Positions 28,843 to 38,136 of a stretch of DNA of 64,000 nucleotides are shown here, piece after piece. Position 1 is the first letter of the stretch. Each line of letters opens with the position of its first letter. Source of the stretch: Halanaerobacter jeridensis. Lineage in GTDB: Bacteria > Bacillota > Halanaerobiia > Halobacteroidales > Halobacteroidaceae. The position numbers were made by a program, and so were the translations under genes. The notes under the pieces are model-generated. The model was given only the letters and a program-made list of their open reading frames with translations. It made no database searches and had not been told where the DNA came from. The stretch spans positions 186,001-250,000 of the forward strand of contig NZ_JAFBDQ010000004.1 in assembly GCF_016908315.1 (NCBI RefSeq), read 5' to 3'.

Positions 28843-28884
28843 GTATTTGAGTAAGAAGATATGTAAGAGGACAGTAAGAAGGGA

Positions 28885-29538
28885 GTGAGAAAAATTAATT
28901 TAAGTGAAAGACAAAAAAAGATAATTGAAATAGTAAAAGATAATTCTCCAATTTCTAGTAAGGAGATAGCTAAACAATTAGATCTAACACGAGGAGCTTT
29001 AAGGTCAGACTTATCGGTGTTGACTATGTCTAATATTTTAGAAGCTAAACCTAAAGTTGGTTATTTTTATTCCGGTAGTGAAGTGAATCTAAAAGATCTT
29101 GATGATCTATATAATAAAAAAGTTAATGAAATAAAATCAGTTCCTAATATCATTAAAGAAGAAGAAAGTTCAATTTATGATGCAGTAATAACTTTATTTT
29201 TAGAGAATGTTGATTCCTTATTTGTGGTTGATAATAATGAATTTTTATCAGGGGTTGTGTCCCGGAAAGATTTACTTAAAATTACTATTGGAGAAACTGA
29301 TCTTGAAAATCTGCCGGTTAGTATGGCAATGACTAGAATTCCTCATTTGGTTACAATTAAAGAAGATAGTACTATATTTGAAGCAGCTAAAAAATTAGTA
29401 GATTATGAAATAGATGTTTTGCCAGTAGTAGAAGAAGCTGAAGATGATTCAGGGAGAGGGAGTAAATTCAAGATAATTGGTAAAATAAATAAGACAAATA
29501 TAACTAGAGCATTTGTTGATTTTAAATTGGATATTTAG
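28885..29538 (+). CDS. ccpN: CcpN-like transcription regulator (HTH plus CBS pair)
   Basis: A 217-residue regulator. An N-terminal winged helix (about 1-60, KEIAKQLDLTRGALRSDLSVL) is followed by two CBS domains (about 85-215), the architecture of Bacillus CcpN (YqzB), which represses gluconeogenic genes on glycolytic carbon. The gene following it is the same as in Bacillus. The start is uncertain: GTG at 28885 directly overlaps AAGGGAG, and the only other early candidate is a non-standard ATT at 28894, which would suit the ribosome site spacing better. An upstream stop at 28864 limits the choice. Confidence 0.88.
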   Translation: MRKINLSERQKKIIEIVKDNSPISSKEIAKQLDLTRGALRSDLSVLTMSNILEAKPKVGYFYSGSEVNLKDLDDLYNKKVNEIKSVPNIIKEEESSIYDAVITLFLENVDSLFVVDNNEFLSGVVSRKDLLKITIGETDLENLPVSMAMTRIPHLVTIKEDSTIFEAAKKLVDYEIDVLPVVEEAEDDSGRGSKFKIIGKINKTNITRAFVDFKLDI

Positions 29539-29549
29539 AGAGGAGTTGG

Positions 29550-30365
29550 GTGAAAGTGGAGACAGATAATTTGAGTATATTTGTACTTTCTGATTATACT
29601 GGAAAAACAGCAGAAACGGTAATTGATTCTGTAATAGTGCAATTTGAAATAGAAAATGTTGAGATCAGAAGATTTGCTGATATAGTAGATATAGAACAAT
29701 TAGAAGATATAATTAATCAAGCAAAAGAAGCAGGAGCAATAATAGCTTATACTTTAGTATCGCCTGAATTATGTGATTATTTGGAAAAAGAAACATCGAT
29801 GTTCGATATCCCTACTATTGATATTTTAGAGCCCTTTTTAACTCGTTTTTCTAAAATATTAGAGCAGCAGCCGCAATTAGAAGTAGGTCTAAGCTATAAG
29901 ATTAGTCATGATGCTTTTCAGAAGATGAATTGTATAGATTATAGTATGCGCTGTGATGAAGGTCAAGATATTAATAAATTAAAAGAAGCAGATATTATTT
30001 TATTAGGAGTATCTCGAACATCTAAAACCCCATTAAGCATGTACTTATCAAACTATAATTATAAAGTGGCTAATTTGTCTTTATCTCCTGAGGTTAAATT
30101 ACCTCAAGAAATATATGAAATTCCTGCTGAAAAGATAATCGGATTAACAATTGAAGCAGAAAGTTTACATAAAATAAGAAAGAAGAGATTAAAAGTGATG
30201 GAATTTAAAGCAGTTAGTAATTATACTGATTTGGATAGAATTAAAAAAGAACTGAATTATGCTCAACAGGTAATGGATGAATTAGATTGTGAAATTATTG
30301 ATGTAACAGACACTGCTATCGAAGAAATTGCAGCTCAAATTTTAAATAAAAAAAATAAAACTTAA
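29550..30365 (+). CDS. PPDK regulatory protein (kinase/pyrophosphorylase)
   Basis: A 271-residue DUF299-family protein, the bifunctional enzyme that inactivates pyruvate phosphate dikinase by ADP-dependent threonine phosphorylation and reactivates it by phosphorolysis. The P-loop-like motif is GVSRTSKTPLSMYL at about 152, and the N-terminus IFVLSDYTGKTAETV is typical. In Bacillus the homologue YqfL follows ccpN, as here. GTG at 29550 is used; GTG at 29556 is an alternative. It is 11 bases after ccpN. Confidence 0.92.
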   Translation: MKVETDNLSIFVLSDYTGKTAETVIDSVIVQFEIENVEIRRFADIVDIEQLEDIINQAKEAGAIIAYTLVSPELCDYLEKETSMFDIPTIDILEPFLTRFSKILEQQPQLEVGLSYKISHDAFQKMNCIDYSMRCDEGQDINKLKEADIILLGVSRTSKTPLSMYLSNYNYKVANLSLSPEVKLPQEIYEIPAEKIIGLTIEAESLHKIRKKRLKVMEFKAVSNYTDLDRIKKELNYAQQVMDELDCEIIDVTDTAIEEIAAQILNKKNKT

Positions 30366-30382
30366 AAAAATTAAATTTTAAG

Positions 30383-30411
30383 TTGATTTTTAAATTATTT
30401 CATATTATAAT
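30383..30411 (+). promoter_or_regulatory. Promoter-like sequence after the PPDK regulator gene
   Basis: TTGATT at 30383-30388 and TATAAT at 30406-30411 with a 17-base spacer. It lies in the 506-base gene-free stretch 30366-30871. A good ribosome-site-like AGAGGTGG follows at about 30414 but only leads to a stop, so no small protein is supported. Confidence 0.4.
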
Positions 30412-30483
30412 TTAAGAGGTGGATTAGGGAAGAACTTATCTCAATACTAACATATTAACATAATTTGATTTAAATGCAGGAAT

Positions 30484-30511
30484 TTGATTAATAGTCAAGA
30501 ACTACTATAAT
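30484..30511 (+). promoter_or_regulatory. Promoter-like sequence with palindromic -10 region
   Basis: TTGATT at 30484-30489 and TATAAT at 30506-30511, spacer 16. The -10 lies in the 13-base palindrome TACTATAATAGTA. A terminator follows only about 50 bases later, so any transcript would be a short RNA. Confidence 0.4.
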
Positions 30512-30558
30512 AGTAATCAAAATTATAGTATAAAACTAAATTATTAAGATTACTCAAA

Positions 30559-30585
30559 AACCGGCAAATATTTGTCGGTTTTTTT
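30559..30585 (+). terminator. Intrinsic terminator upstream of dnaG
   Basis: AACCGGCAAA (30559-30568) and TTTGTCGGTT (30571-30580) pair with one G-U pair, followed by TTTTT. It may end the ccpN unit or a short RNA starting near 30518. Confidence 0.88.
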
Positions 30586-30747
30586 AATCCTAAATAGGGT
30601 TAATTTTTAGTTTTGATTAAATTTAAATTTAATAAAGGATTTTTTTCTATAGTGTTGTAGTTATAATATAGCAGGAGAGTATAGAGATAATATTTTTGTA
30701 ATTTTACTGAGGTGGTTAATTTTTTTTCATTTATAACAGGAATTTGT

Positions 30748-30753
30748 TATAAT
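30748..30753 (+). promoter_or_regulatory. Extended -10 element before dnaG
   Basis: TGTTATAAT (TG at 30745-30746, TATAAT at 30748-30753) with no good -35. Another TATAAT lies at 30662-30667. The stretch 30586-30871 otherwise shows no gene, so dnaG-rpoD probably has several start points here. Confidence 0.4.
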
Positions 30754-30871
30754 TTGTCGACAAAATTAAGGCTATGTAAGCAGAAAAATTGGTGTATATC
30801 TATTATAATTTTTTGGAATGATTATATAGAAGATAATTATTAAGCAATAGCTGATTAAAGGGTGAACTATT

Positions 30872-32692
30872 TTGAGTCAGTTATACAATGAAGACTTTAT
30901 AGAGAAGGTAAGATTTAGTAATGATATTATTGATGTAGTCTCTGAATATACTAATTTGAAAAAAAGTGGCAAGAGTTATAAAGGATTATGTCCATTTCAT
31001 GATGAGCGAACTCCTTCATTTAATGTTAGTCCTGAGCAACAGTTATATTACTGTTTTGGTTGTGGAGTAGGAGGTAACATTTTTAATTTCATCATGGAAA
31101 TAGAAGGACTGACTTTTACTGAAGCAGTAGAATTTTTAGCTGAGCGAGCTAATATTGAATTGCCTGAGCAAAATAATTCGCAGGCACGACAGCGTAAAGT
31201 TAGTCAGCGTAAAAAGTTACTTAAGATTCATAAATTAGCTACTCAATTTTATAATTATTTGCTTTTGAAGTCTGATTTAGGGCAAGAAGCATATAATTAT
31301 TTATTAGAGCGTGGTTTTGATAAAGAAACAATTGAAAAATTCCAATTAGGTTTTGCGCCTAATAGATGGCAGGGGTTATATAATTTCTTAAGTGATAAAG
31401 GTTATTCTGATCAATTATTAGTTAAATCAGGTTTGATTTTACCAAGGAAAAATAGTGATGGCTATTATGACCGCTTTCGTAATCGGGTTATGTTTACGAT
31501 TTTTGACCATCGTCATCAAGCTATTGGTTTTGGGGGACGAGTATTAAGTAATGAAGAACAGCCTAAATATTTGAATTCTCCTGAAACTCCATTATTTGAT
31601 AAAAGCAAGAATTTATATGGTTTAAATTGGGCTAAACAGGAAATGCGCAAAACTGATGAAGTAATTATTACTGAAGGATATACTGATGTGATTACGGCTT
31701 CTGAATTTGGAATTGAGAATGTGGTTGCTTCTTTAGGAACATCTTTAACTAGTCAACAAGCCAAAATATTAAATCGCTATGTAGAGCGAGTTTATATTGC
31801 TTATGATGCAGATGCAGCAGGAGCAAAAGCTACACTGCGTGGCTTAGATATTTTAAAAAAAGAAGGGCTAGATGTCAAAGTTATCAGTTTGGGTCATGAG
31901 CAAGACCCTGATGAATATATTAAAACTGAAGGTAAAGAAGTATTTTTGCAGACAAAAGATAATGCGACTTCTCTGATCCAATTTAAGATTAATCAGGTTT
32001 TAAAGGATAAAGATTTATCTAATGTTGATGAAAGGGTAAATGTAGTGCAAGATTTATTGCCAATTTTAAATGCTATTGATGATGGAGTTGAAAGAGATGA
32101 GTATTTGAAACAAGTAGCTGAAAAATTGCAAATTAGACTTGAAGTTTTACGAAGTGAGCTAAATAAATTTGAAAAATCAGAGCATCAGGATAGAAAAAGC
32201 TCACAAAGGAATAATAATAATAATTTAAAAAATAGTATTGAATTGAATGACCCTAAAAAAGATGGATATCAAAATGCAGTTAATGGGTTGTTGAAATTGA
32301 TGTTGAACAATACGCGGTTGGTTAAAAAAGTTCAAAATGAATTAGAAAAAAGTGATTTTGTTGAAGAAGACCACCGACAGTTATTTACAACTATTTGTAA
32401 GTTGTATCAAGAAGAAGAAACAATAGAAATCAATGAGTTATTTAATAGATTAAATGCTGAATCTTCACAAAAGCTTTTAACTAAGTTGGCTGTGCAAGGA
32501 GACGAGTTTGATTCTAGTGTAAATCTAGATAAAATTTTAATAGATTATATAAAGAAAATAAAGGGGTATCAATCAGGAATGAAGAAAGAAGATTTAGAAG
32601 CTAAAATCAAGCAAGCAGAGCAAGAAGAAAATTATCAAGAATTAAAGCAATTATTAGAACAATATCAAGATTTGCTTAGGAAGGAGGATTAA
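30872..32692 (+). CDS. dnaG: DnaG, DNA primase
   Basis: A 606-residue primase. The CHC2 zinc finger uses C40, H43, C61 and C64 (CPFH, CFGC). The TOPRIM core has [11 protein letters not shown] at about 263 and [11 protein letters not shown] about 50 residues later. The C-terminal helicase-binding domain follows a low-complexity linker. It starts with TTG at 30872, 7 bases after AAAGGGTG; no ATG is near. Together with rpoD it forms the macromolecular synthesis operon; rpsU, part of that operon in some bacteria, is not here. Confidence 0.96.
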   Translation: MSQLYNEDFIEKVRFSNDIIDVVSEYTNLKKSGKSYKGLCPFHDERTPSFNVSPEQQLYYCFGCGVGGNIFNFIMEIEGLTFTEAVEFLAERANIELPEQNNSQARQRKVSQRKKLLKIHKLATQFYNYLLLKSDLGQEAYNYLLERGFDKETIEKFQLGFAPNRWQGLYNFLSDKGYSDQLLVKSGLILPRKNSDGYYDRFRNRVMFTIFDHRHQAIGFGGRVLSNEEQPKYLNSPETPLFDKSKNLYGLNWAKQEMRKTDEVIITEGYTDVITASEFGIENVVASLGTSLTSQQAKILNRYVERVYIAYDADAAGAKATLRGLDILKKEGLDVKVISLGHEQDPDEYIKTEGKEVFLQTKDNATSLIQFKINQVLKDKDLSNVDERVNVVQDLLPILNAIDDGVERDEYLKQVAEKLQIRLEVLRSELNKFEKSEHQDRKSSQRNNNNNLKNSIELNDPKKDGYQNAVNGLLKLMLNNTRLVKKVQNELEKSDFVEEDHRQLFTTICKLYQEEETIEINELFNRLNAESSQKLLTKLAVQGDEFDSSVNLDKILIDYIKKIKGYQSGMKKEDLEAKIKQAEQEENYQELKQLLEQYQDLLRKED

Positions 32693-32693
32693 T

Positions 32694-33857
32694 ATGGCTA
32701 AAGCAGCTGTGCAAGATAAAGTGAAAGAATTATTGTCTACTGGGCGAGAAAAAGGACAAATTAGTGAGAGTCAAATTAAGGATACTCTATCTGATATAGA
32801 TGCTGATAGTGGTAATTTAGATCAGATCTATAAAGTTTTTGATAATGAAGGGATTGAAGTAGTTGATGAAGAGGGGGGTAAGCGAAGTTCTGCCTCGAAT
32901 AAGAAAAGTTCTACCTCGAAAAAGACTTCTAAGAGTAAAAGTCATTCTAGTGCTGATAAAGATGAAGAAGAATTGGATGATATGGACTTAGATGATACTG
33001 ATTTAGATTTAAGTGTTCCAGATGGTGTTGGAATTGATGATCCTGTAAAGATGTATTTAAAAGAGATAGGAAAAGTCCCATTATTAACTAAAGAAGAAGA
33101 ACAAGAGTTAGGTAAAAGAATGGAAGAAGGGGATGAATCGGCTAAGCAGGAATTAGCAGCTGCCAATCTGCGTTTAGTCGTAAGTATTGCAAAAAAATAT
33201 GTGGGTCGTGGCATGTTGTTTTTAGATCTAATCCAAGAAGGAAATCTAGGTTTAATTAAAGCAGTAGAAAAGTTTGATTATACTAAAGGATATAAATTTA
33301 GTACCTATGCTACTTGGTGGATTAGACAAGCTATTACACGTTCTATTGCTGATCAGGCAAGAACAATTAGAGTACCAGTGCATATGGTAGAGACAATTAA
33401 TAAGTTGATTAGAGTAACTAGACATTTAGTCCAAGAATTAGGTAGAGAACCAACAGTTGATGAAATTGCAGATGAAATGGATATGGATCCTGATAAAGTA
33501 AGAGAGGTTAAAAAGATTGCTCAGGAACCAGTATCATTAGAAACTCCAATTGGAGAAGAAGAAGATAGTTATTTAGGTGACTTTATTGAAGATGAGGATG
33601 CACCTTCTCCATCAGCAGCAGCTTCATTTATGCTTTTACAAGATCAATTAGATGATGTATTAGATAGTTTAACAGATAGAGAAAAAAGAGTATTAGAATT
33701 AAGATTTGGTGTAGAAGATGGCCGTTCTAGAACTTTAGAAGAAGTTGGTAAAGAATTTGGCGTTACTAGAGAAAGAATTAGACAGATTGAAGCTAAAGCT
33801 TTGAGAAAATTAAGACATCCAAGCCGTAGCAAAAAGCTAAAAGATTATTTAGATTAA
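32694..33857 (+). CDS. rpoD: SigA (RpoD), primary sigma factor
   Basis: A 387-residue sigma-70. Region 1.1 is at 1-60, then a Ser/Lys-rich stretch and an acidic stretch (about 62-110), region 1.2 from [12 protein letters not shown], region 2.4 in [17 protein letters not shown], region 3 and region 4.2 in [20 protein letters not shown]. It overlaps the ribosome site of dnaG's end, one base apart. The Ser/Lys linker is longer than usual for Bacillota, which is the only odd point. Confidence 0.97.
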   Translation: MAKAAVQDKVKELLSTGREKGQISESQIKDTLSDIDADSGNLDQIYKVFDNEGIEVVDEEGGKRSSASNKKSSTSKKTSKSKSHSSADKDEEELDDMDLDDTDLDLSVPDGVGIDDPVKMYLKEIGKVPLLTKEEEQELGKRMEEGDESAKQELAAANLRLVVSIAKKYVGRGMLFLDLIQEGNLGLIKAVEKFDYTKGYKFSTYATWWIRQAITRSIADQARTIRVPVHMVETINKLIRVTRHLVQELGREPTVDEIADEMDMDPDKVREVKKIAQEPVSLETPIGEEEDSYLGDFIEDEDAPSPSAAASFMLLQDQLDDVLDSLTDREKRVLELRFGVEDGRSRTLEEVGKEFGVTRERIRQIEAKALRKLRHPSRSKKLKDYLD

Positions 33858-33929
33858 TGCTTCTTAGTATGGAGCCATTTGTTTTTTTATAACTGTTTTT
33901 ATAATTTAATAACAATGAAAACAGATAAG

Positions 33930-33969
33930 CTCCATCTATTGTTAAAATGTAGATGGAGTTTTATTTTTT
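33930..33969 (+). terminator. Intrinsic terminator after rpoD
   Basis: CTCCATCTA (33930-33938) pairs with TAGATGGAG (33950-33958), followed by TTTTATTTTTT. The 5' arm could instead pair with ATGGAGC at 33869-33875, giving a competing hairpin. It lies between the convergent rpoD and PHP genes. Confidence 0.9.
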
Positions 33970-33971
33970 AT

Positions 33972-34715
33972 TTAATTAGTTTGAAAGATATATTCAATTC
34001 TTTTGCTAATTAGTGGTATGATAGAATATAGATTGTGAAGTATAGTTTTAAGTGGTGTAGTATTGAAGAATTTTTTCTCTTGCCCTTCATAAAAAGAAAT
34101 AAGGCTTTGTTTTATATGAGCATCACTGCCAAAAGTAGCATATTTTTGATTCTGTTTCCGTGTTTTTTTAGCTTTTTTATTTCTCTTCTGCGGCATAGAA
34201 TGGTTATAAGTTTCAATAGCATCTACTGTTTGGATTATTTCTTCAATATAGTCTTTATTGCGAAGATAGTTTTTTTGTGCTATACCAGTAATATGAGGGA
34301 TAGAAATAAAGGAATTGTATTTAGCAGCATGCTTTAAAAAGTGTTCATGATTTTGCTTGGTCCTTGTAATATCATAATCCATTTTAAATGGCTTTACATA
34401 TTTTTTATAAAAGTCTTTTAATTCTCTTTGAGTTCTAAAGTAAATTAGGAGTTCAAAACCATCGCTACATCCTACTTCTATACCGGGAATAATATTAAGG
34501 TTAGATTCTTCAGCTAACTGAATATTACTCTTGATTGCATTATGGTCTGTTACAGAGATCAAATGAGATGTATTTGCAAATAATTTTTTTATTAATTGTG
34601 GTTTAATAAAACCATCTGACGCTGTAGTATGAATATGGAGGTCGATGTAATTTTCAGATAATTTACCGTCTAGTTTTTCTTTGAAAAAGGGAGCTAATTT
34701 CTTTTTTTCTAGCAT
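33972..34715 (-). CDS. PHP-domain phosphoesterase
   Basis: A 247-residue protein with the four PHP motifs: DLHIHTTASDG (about 24-34), VTDHNAI, IPGIEVG and the late GSDAH, plus IPHITG. These histidines and aspartates bind a two- or three-metal centre. Related stand-alone PHP proteins hydrolyse nucleoside bisphosphates or short oligonucleotides, but the substrate here is not known. It is a single gene on the opposite strand, inserted between rpoD and trmK, which are close in Bacillus. GAGGAGG precedes the ATG (34713-34715) by 8 bases. Confidence 0.88.
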   Translation of the reverse strand: MLEKKKLAPFFKEKLDGKLSENYIDLHIHTTASDGFIKPQLIKKLFANTSHLISVTDHNAIKSNIQLAEESNLNIIPGIEVGCSDGFELLIYFRTQRELKDFYKKYVKPFKMDYDITRTKQNHEHFLKHAAKYNSFISIPHITGIAQKNYLRNKDYIEEIIQTVDAIETYNHSMPQKRNKKAKKTRKQNQKYATFGSDAHIKQSLISFYEGQEKKFFNTTPLKTILHNLYSIIPLISKRIEYIFQTN

Positions 34716-34863
34716 AATTTATTACCTCCTCAGATGATTAACTTACTTAAATTATATAACAGTAAAATTATATTGCAAGTAAATTATATAATTTAAGGAT
34801 TAATAATAAATTATAATTAGATTAAAAAAAGGTTAAAATTTTTTATTAATTAAAGGAATTCCC

Positions 34864-34893
34864 TTGATATTAAGTGGTGAAATTATATATAAT
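34864..34893 (+). promoter_or_regulatory. Promoter of trmK-nif3
   Basis: TTGATA at 34864-34869 and TATAAT at 34888-34893, spacer 18, in the divergent region between the PHP gene and trmK. Confidence 0.6.
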
Positions 34894-34942
34894 ATACTAG
34901 TAGTGGCTAAAAAAAGTAATTATTAGTAATGAGGTAATGTTT

Positions 34943-35632
34943 ATGAATTTATCAGCTCGTTTAAAAAAAATTATAGAAATTTTAGATTTGCCAACCACAG
35001 TTGCTGATATTGGAACGGACCATGCTTATATTCCTATTTATTTAGCTCAAAATAGTGAGTGTTCAGCAATAATAGCTAGTGATGCTAAAAAACAACCCTA
35101 TCAAGTTGCTGTGGAACATGTGCAAAGAGCAGAAGTATCAAAAAGAGTGGAGATAAGGTTAGGTTCTGGTCTTTCAGTTTTAAAGGAAGAAGAAGTTGAA
35201 ACTGTGATTATTGCTGGAATGGGCGGTCCAACTATTAAAGAGATTATTGCAACTGATTATAAATTAGCTCAACAATTAGAACAAATAGTTTTACAACCAA
35301 TGGCAGGAGCTGCTTCGCTCCGTAAATGGTTGGTGGATAATAGATTTAAGATTACTGATGAAAAATTAGTAAGGGGCCAGAAAGCTGAAAAAATATATCA
35401 GGTGTTGAGAGTTGAGCCTGGAATTATGGATATTGATGATGATTTTTTATTAGAATTGGGCCCTAAATTAATAGAAAATAGAGAAGAATTATTGGTGGAG
35501 TATCTAGATGAGTTAAAAGAAAATTGGAAAAATATAATGGATAAAATAGCTATTAATGCTCCCCAGCATGAAAAGATTAACGAATTAGAACATAAAATTG
35601 ATCGTTTAGAGGAGGTAAAAGAATGGCTGTAA
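34943..35632 (+). CDS. trmK: TrmK, tRNA m1A22 methyltransferase
   Basis: A 229-residue SAM enzyme that methylates A22 of tRNA. The SAM motif TVADIGTDHAYIPIYLA starts at about residue 17 and VIIAGMGGPTIKEII is the family-specific motif near 92. A helical C-terminal part follows. The ATG at 34943 is 7 bases after GAGGT; the ATG at 34937 is too close to it. It overlaps nif3 by 10 bases. Confidence 0.93.
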   Translation: MNLSARLKKIIEILDLPTTVADIGTDHAYIPIYLAQNSECSAIIASDAKKQPYQVAVEHVQRAEVSKRVEIRLGSGLSVLKEEEVETVIIAGMGGPTIKEIIATDYKLAQQLEQIVLQPMAGAASLRKWLVDNRFKITDEKLVRGQKAEKIYQVLRVEPGIMDIDDDFLLELGPKLIENREELLVEYLDELKENWKNIMDKIAINAPQHEKINELEHKIDRLEEVKEWL

Positions 35633-36741
35633 ATTTGCAAGAAATTAGTAGTTTGATAACTAAATTAGCACCGAAGAAATTAGCCGCTGATTGGGATAAT
35701 GTAGGCTTGCAGCTAGGGGCTTATAATCAAGAAGTATCTAAAGTTTTAGTAGCTTTAGATGTTAATCAAGATGTTATAGAAGAAGCTATAGAAAAAGACA
35801 TAGATTTAATAGTATCCCATCACCCCTTTATTTTTAGTGAATTAAAGGCGGTTCGATTTGATACTGCTATAGGAAACTTAATTCAAAACGCGATTAAAAA
35901 TGAGATTGCTATTTATTCTGCTCATACTAATTATGATATTGCTTCTGGTGGATTAAATGATTTTTTAGCAGATAAATTAGGGTTAAAAAACACGTCGCCT
36001 TTGCAAGTAACTACTACAGAAGAATTGAAAAAGATTGTAGTTTTTGTACCGCAAGATTCATTAGATGAAGTGAGAAAGGCACTGGGAGAATTAGGAGCAG
36101 GTTGTTTAGGTAATTATAGTCATTGTTCTTTTTATCAGTCTGGGACTGGTACTTTTAAACCTTTGCATGGTTCTAAGCCGTATAAAGGAGAAGTAGGACA
36201 AGTAAATCAAGTAGAAGAATATCGCTTAGAGACTATAGTGAAAGCAGATGATGTAAATAGTGTAATTAATAAGTTAGAGCAAGTACATCCTTATGAAGAG
36301 GTTGCTTATGATATATATGCTGTTGAAAATCAAGGAAAAAAAATAGGTTTAGGTCGGATTGGTTATTTAGACCAGCAAGAGAATCTTAATGATTATTTAG
36401 CTCAACTTAAAGCTGAATTAGATTTAGAAAATGTTAAATTTGTTGGTAATTCAGATGAAGGAATTAATAAAGTAGCTTTATGTAGTGGTAGTGGTGCAGA
36501 TTTTATTAAGACTGCAGCTGGGCAAGGAGCAGATTTATATATTACTGGTGATGTAAAATATCATGAAGCACAATTAGCTGAAGAATTAGGGTTGAATTTA
36601 ATTGATGCTGGGCATTATGGTACTGAGAAAATTATGCGTGAAGGGATGACAGATTATTTACAAGAGCAGATAACTACTGATAATTTGGATGTAGAAATTA
36701 TAAAATCTAAAATTAATACAAATCCGTTTCAAGTAAAGTAG
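35623..36741 (+). CDS. Nif3-like dinuclear metal-centre protein (YqfO)
   Basis: A 372-residue Nif3/YqgF-neighbour family protein with the metal motif SHHPFIF at about 65-71, AADWDNVGLQLG at the N-terminus, and the C-terminal GDVKYHEAQ and DAGHYGTE motifs. A PII-like middle insertion (about 130-230) is the form seen in Bacillus YqfO. It is a hexameric metal protein sometimes annotated as a GTP cyclohydrolase relative; the reaction is uncertain. It is translationally linked to trmK. Confidence 0.93.
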   Translation: MAVNLQEISSLITKLAPKKLAADWDNVGLQLGAYNQEVSKVLVALDVNQDVIEEAIEKDIDLIVSHHPFIFSELKAVRFDTAIGNLIQNAIKNEIAIYSAHTNYDIASGGLNDFLADKLGLKNTSPLQVTTTEELKKIVVFVPQDSLDEVRKALGELGAGCLGNYSHCSFYQSGTGTFKPLHGSKPYKGEVGQVNQVEEYRLETIVKADDVNSVINKLEQVHPYEEVAYDIYAVENQGKKIGLGRIGYLDQQENLNDYLAQLKAELDLENVKFVGNSDEGINKVALCSGSGADFIKTAAGQGADLYITGDVKYHEAQLAEELGLNLIDAGHYGTEKIMREGMTDYLQEQITTDNLDVEIIKSKINTNPFQVK

Positions 36742-36772
36742 GCCTTAAAGTTCATTTTTGGCCTACTTTTTT
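36736..36772 (+). terminator. Intrinsic terminator overlapping the nif3 stop
   Basis: AAGTAGGCC (36736-36744) pairs with GGCCTACTT (36760-36768), followed by TTTTTC. The stop codon of nif3 is in the first arm. Confidence 0.9.
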
Positions 36773-36895
36773 CTATTCTTAAAAAATATATTTGATTTAA
36801 GAATAGCTATTAGGTGGTTAATTTTTGGATTTAAATATTTTTAAGCTTAATCCTGGTCACTGAAAAATGAGAGCTAAAATAAAAGGGGGAATTTG

Positions 36896-37609
36896 ATGTC
36901 AACTACGGAATTGTTATATCAATTACAACAATTAGATGAGAAGAAAAAAGAGTTAAAGGAAGAATTGAAGGATGAAAATTTTGCTAGTCAAAAAGATAAG
37001 ATTGCAGTAGAAATAGAAAAACTAGAAAAAGCTATTAAAGGGGAAAAAGAGGAACTAGCAGAATTAAAAGAAGAAATGAAGGAGTTAGAATTTAGTAGTT
37101 CGCGTTTGGCTCGTGATGAAGAAAGTTATGAAGAACAATTATATAGTGGAGAAACTTCAAATCCTAAAGAACTAAATCAAATTCAAGAAAAATTAAATAA
37201 GACACAAGAACATAAAGAAGAAATTGAAGAAGAAACTTTAGATTTAATGATGAAAATTGAAAATAAAGAAAGTAAAATTGAAAAATTAACTCAAAAGAGA
37301 AATGAAAGGCAAGAGAACTTAGAAGAATTAAAAGAAGAACACCAGAGACAACAAAAAGAAATTAAGGCAGAACTAAATAAAATTCCCCAAGAAAAAGATG
37401 CTATTAAAGAAAAACTAAGTTCAGAAGCAATTAAAACATATAATAAGCTATATGATCTAAAACACGGCAAAGCAGTAGCTAAATTAAAAGATAATTATTG
37501 TTTAGGTTGTCGCATGACTTTACCTCTTAATGTGATCAAGAAGGTTAAATATAGTAATGAACTAATAACTTGTGACAACTGTGGTCGAATTCTATATTAT
37601 GAAGAGTAG
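36896..37609 (+). CDS. Coiled-coil protein with C4 zinc ribbon
   Basis: A 237-residue protein. About 1-190 is a long charged coiled coil rich in Glu and Lys; the end is a zinc ribbon with CLGCRM and CDNCGR. This is the C4-type zinc-ribbon (DUF164) family, found beside nif3 in many bacteria; its function is unsettled. Start ATG 36896 after AAGGGGGA, with an overlapping TTG at 36893 as alternative. It lies 154 bases after nif3, beyond a terminator and a separate 10-base inverted repeat (36773-36782 with 36797-36806). Confidence 0.88.
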   Translation: MSTTELLYQLQQLDEKKKELKEELKDENFASQKDKIAVEIEKLEKAIKGEKEELAELKEEMKELEFSSSRLARDEESYEEQLYSGETSNPKELNQIQEKLNKTQEHKEEIEEETLDLMMKIENKESKIEKLTQKRNERQENLEELKEEHQRQQKEIKAELNKIPQEKDAIKEKLSSEAIKTYNKLYDLKHGKAVAKLKDNYCLGCRMTLPLNVIKKVKYSNELITCDNCGRILYYEE

Positions 37610-37632
37610 AGTAGTTAGATGCTAAATAATTA

Positions 37633-37661
37633 TTGACAAGTGAATATTAAATTGTTATAAT
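37633..37661 (+). promoter_or_regulatory. Strong sigma-A promoter of rnpB
   Basis: Consensus TTGACA at 37633-37638 and TATAAT at 37656-37661 with a 17-base spacer and an extended -10 TG. This is the best promoter in the window, as suits a stable RNA gene. Confidence 0.92.
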
Positions 37662-37683
37662 TAATTCTGCAATTTAATACGGT

Positions 37684-38034
37684 CATTAGTAGGTCGGATA
37701 ATCGCAAGCAGTTTCTGCTTGAGGAAAGTCCGGGCTCCATAGAGTAGGATGCTGGATAACGTCCAGCCGGAGGAATCCGCGGGCTAGTGCCACAGAAAGG
37801 ATACCGCCAATTTAGTTGGTAAGGGTGAAAGGGTGCGGTAAAAGCGCACCGGAGTTTTGGTGACAAAACTAGCATGGTAAACCCCATCCGGAGCAAGGCG
37901 AAATAGGGGAAGGGCAAGAGTTACTCGCTCGACTTCCCGGGTAAAGCTGCTAAAACTAATAAGTGATTATTAGTTTAGATGGATGATTATCACTCGCAAG
38001 GGCATACAGAACCCGGCTTATAGACCTACTAATG
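37684..38034 (+). ncRNA. rnpB: RNase P RNA, bacterial type A
   Basis: The catalytic RNA that matures tRNA 5' ends. Conserved P4-region sequences are present: GAGGAAAGTCCGGGCTCC (37721-37738), the CCACAGAAAGG block near 37790, and AGAACCCGGCTTATAG near 38008-38023. The ends ATTAGTAGGTC (37685-37695) and GACCTACTAAT (38023-38033) form the closing helix P1, which sets the limits within a few bases. Length, about 350, is normal. A - strand open frame across it is an artefact. Confidence 0.96.
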
Positions 38035-38043
38035 TTTCCGATG

Positions 38044-38074
38044 AAGACATCCATTTTGGATGTCTTTTATTTTT
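38044..38074 (+). terminator. Intrinsic terminator of rnpB
   Basis: AAGACATCC (38044-38052) pairs with GGATGTCTT (38058-38066), then TTATTTTT. Confidence 0.9.
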
Positions 38075-38090
38075 AATTTATAATAATTAT

Positions 38091-38122
38091 CTATAAATAA
38101 AATGTCCACTGGGGAGTGGACA
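38091..38122 (-). terminator. Terminator on the - strand after the small gene
   Basis: TGTCCACT (38103-38110) and AGTGGACA (38115-38122) form a perfect 8-base hairpin with a 4-base loop. Read on the - strand it is followed by TTTTATTTATAG, and it lies 14 bases after the stop of the 43-residue ORF. Confidence 0.7.
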
Positions 38123-38136
38123 AAAGAAAAATAAAT

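Noticed and set aside
37630-37917. Open frame on the - strand across rnpB
   Set aside because: It is antisense to the conserved RNase P RNA core, has no ribosome site, and its sequence is explained by the RNA structure.
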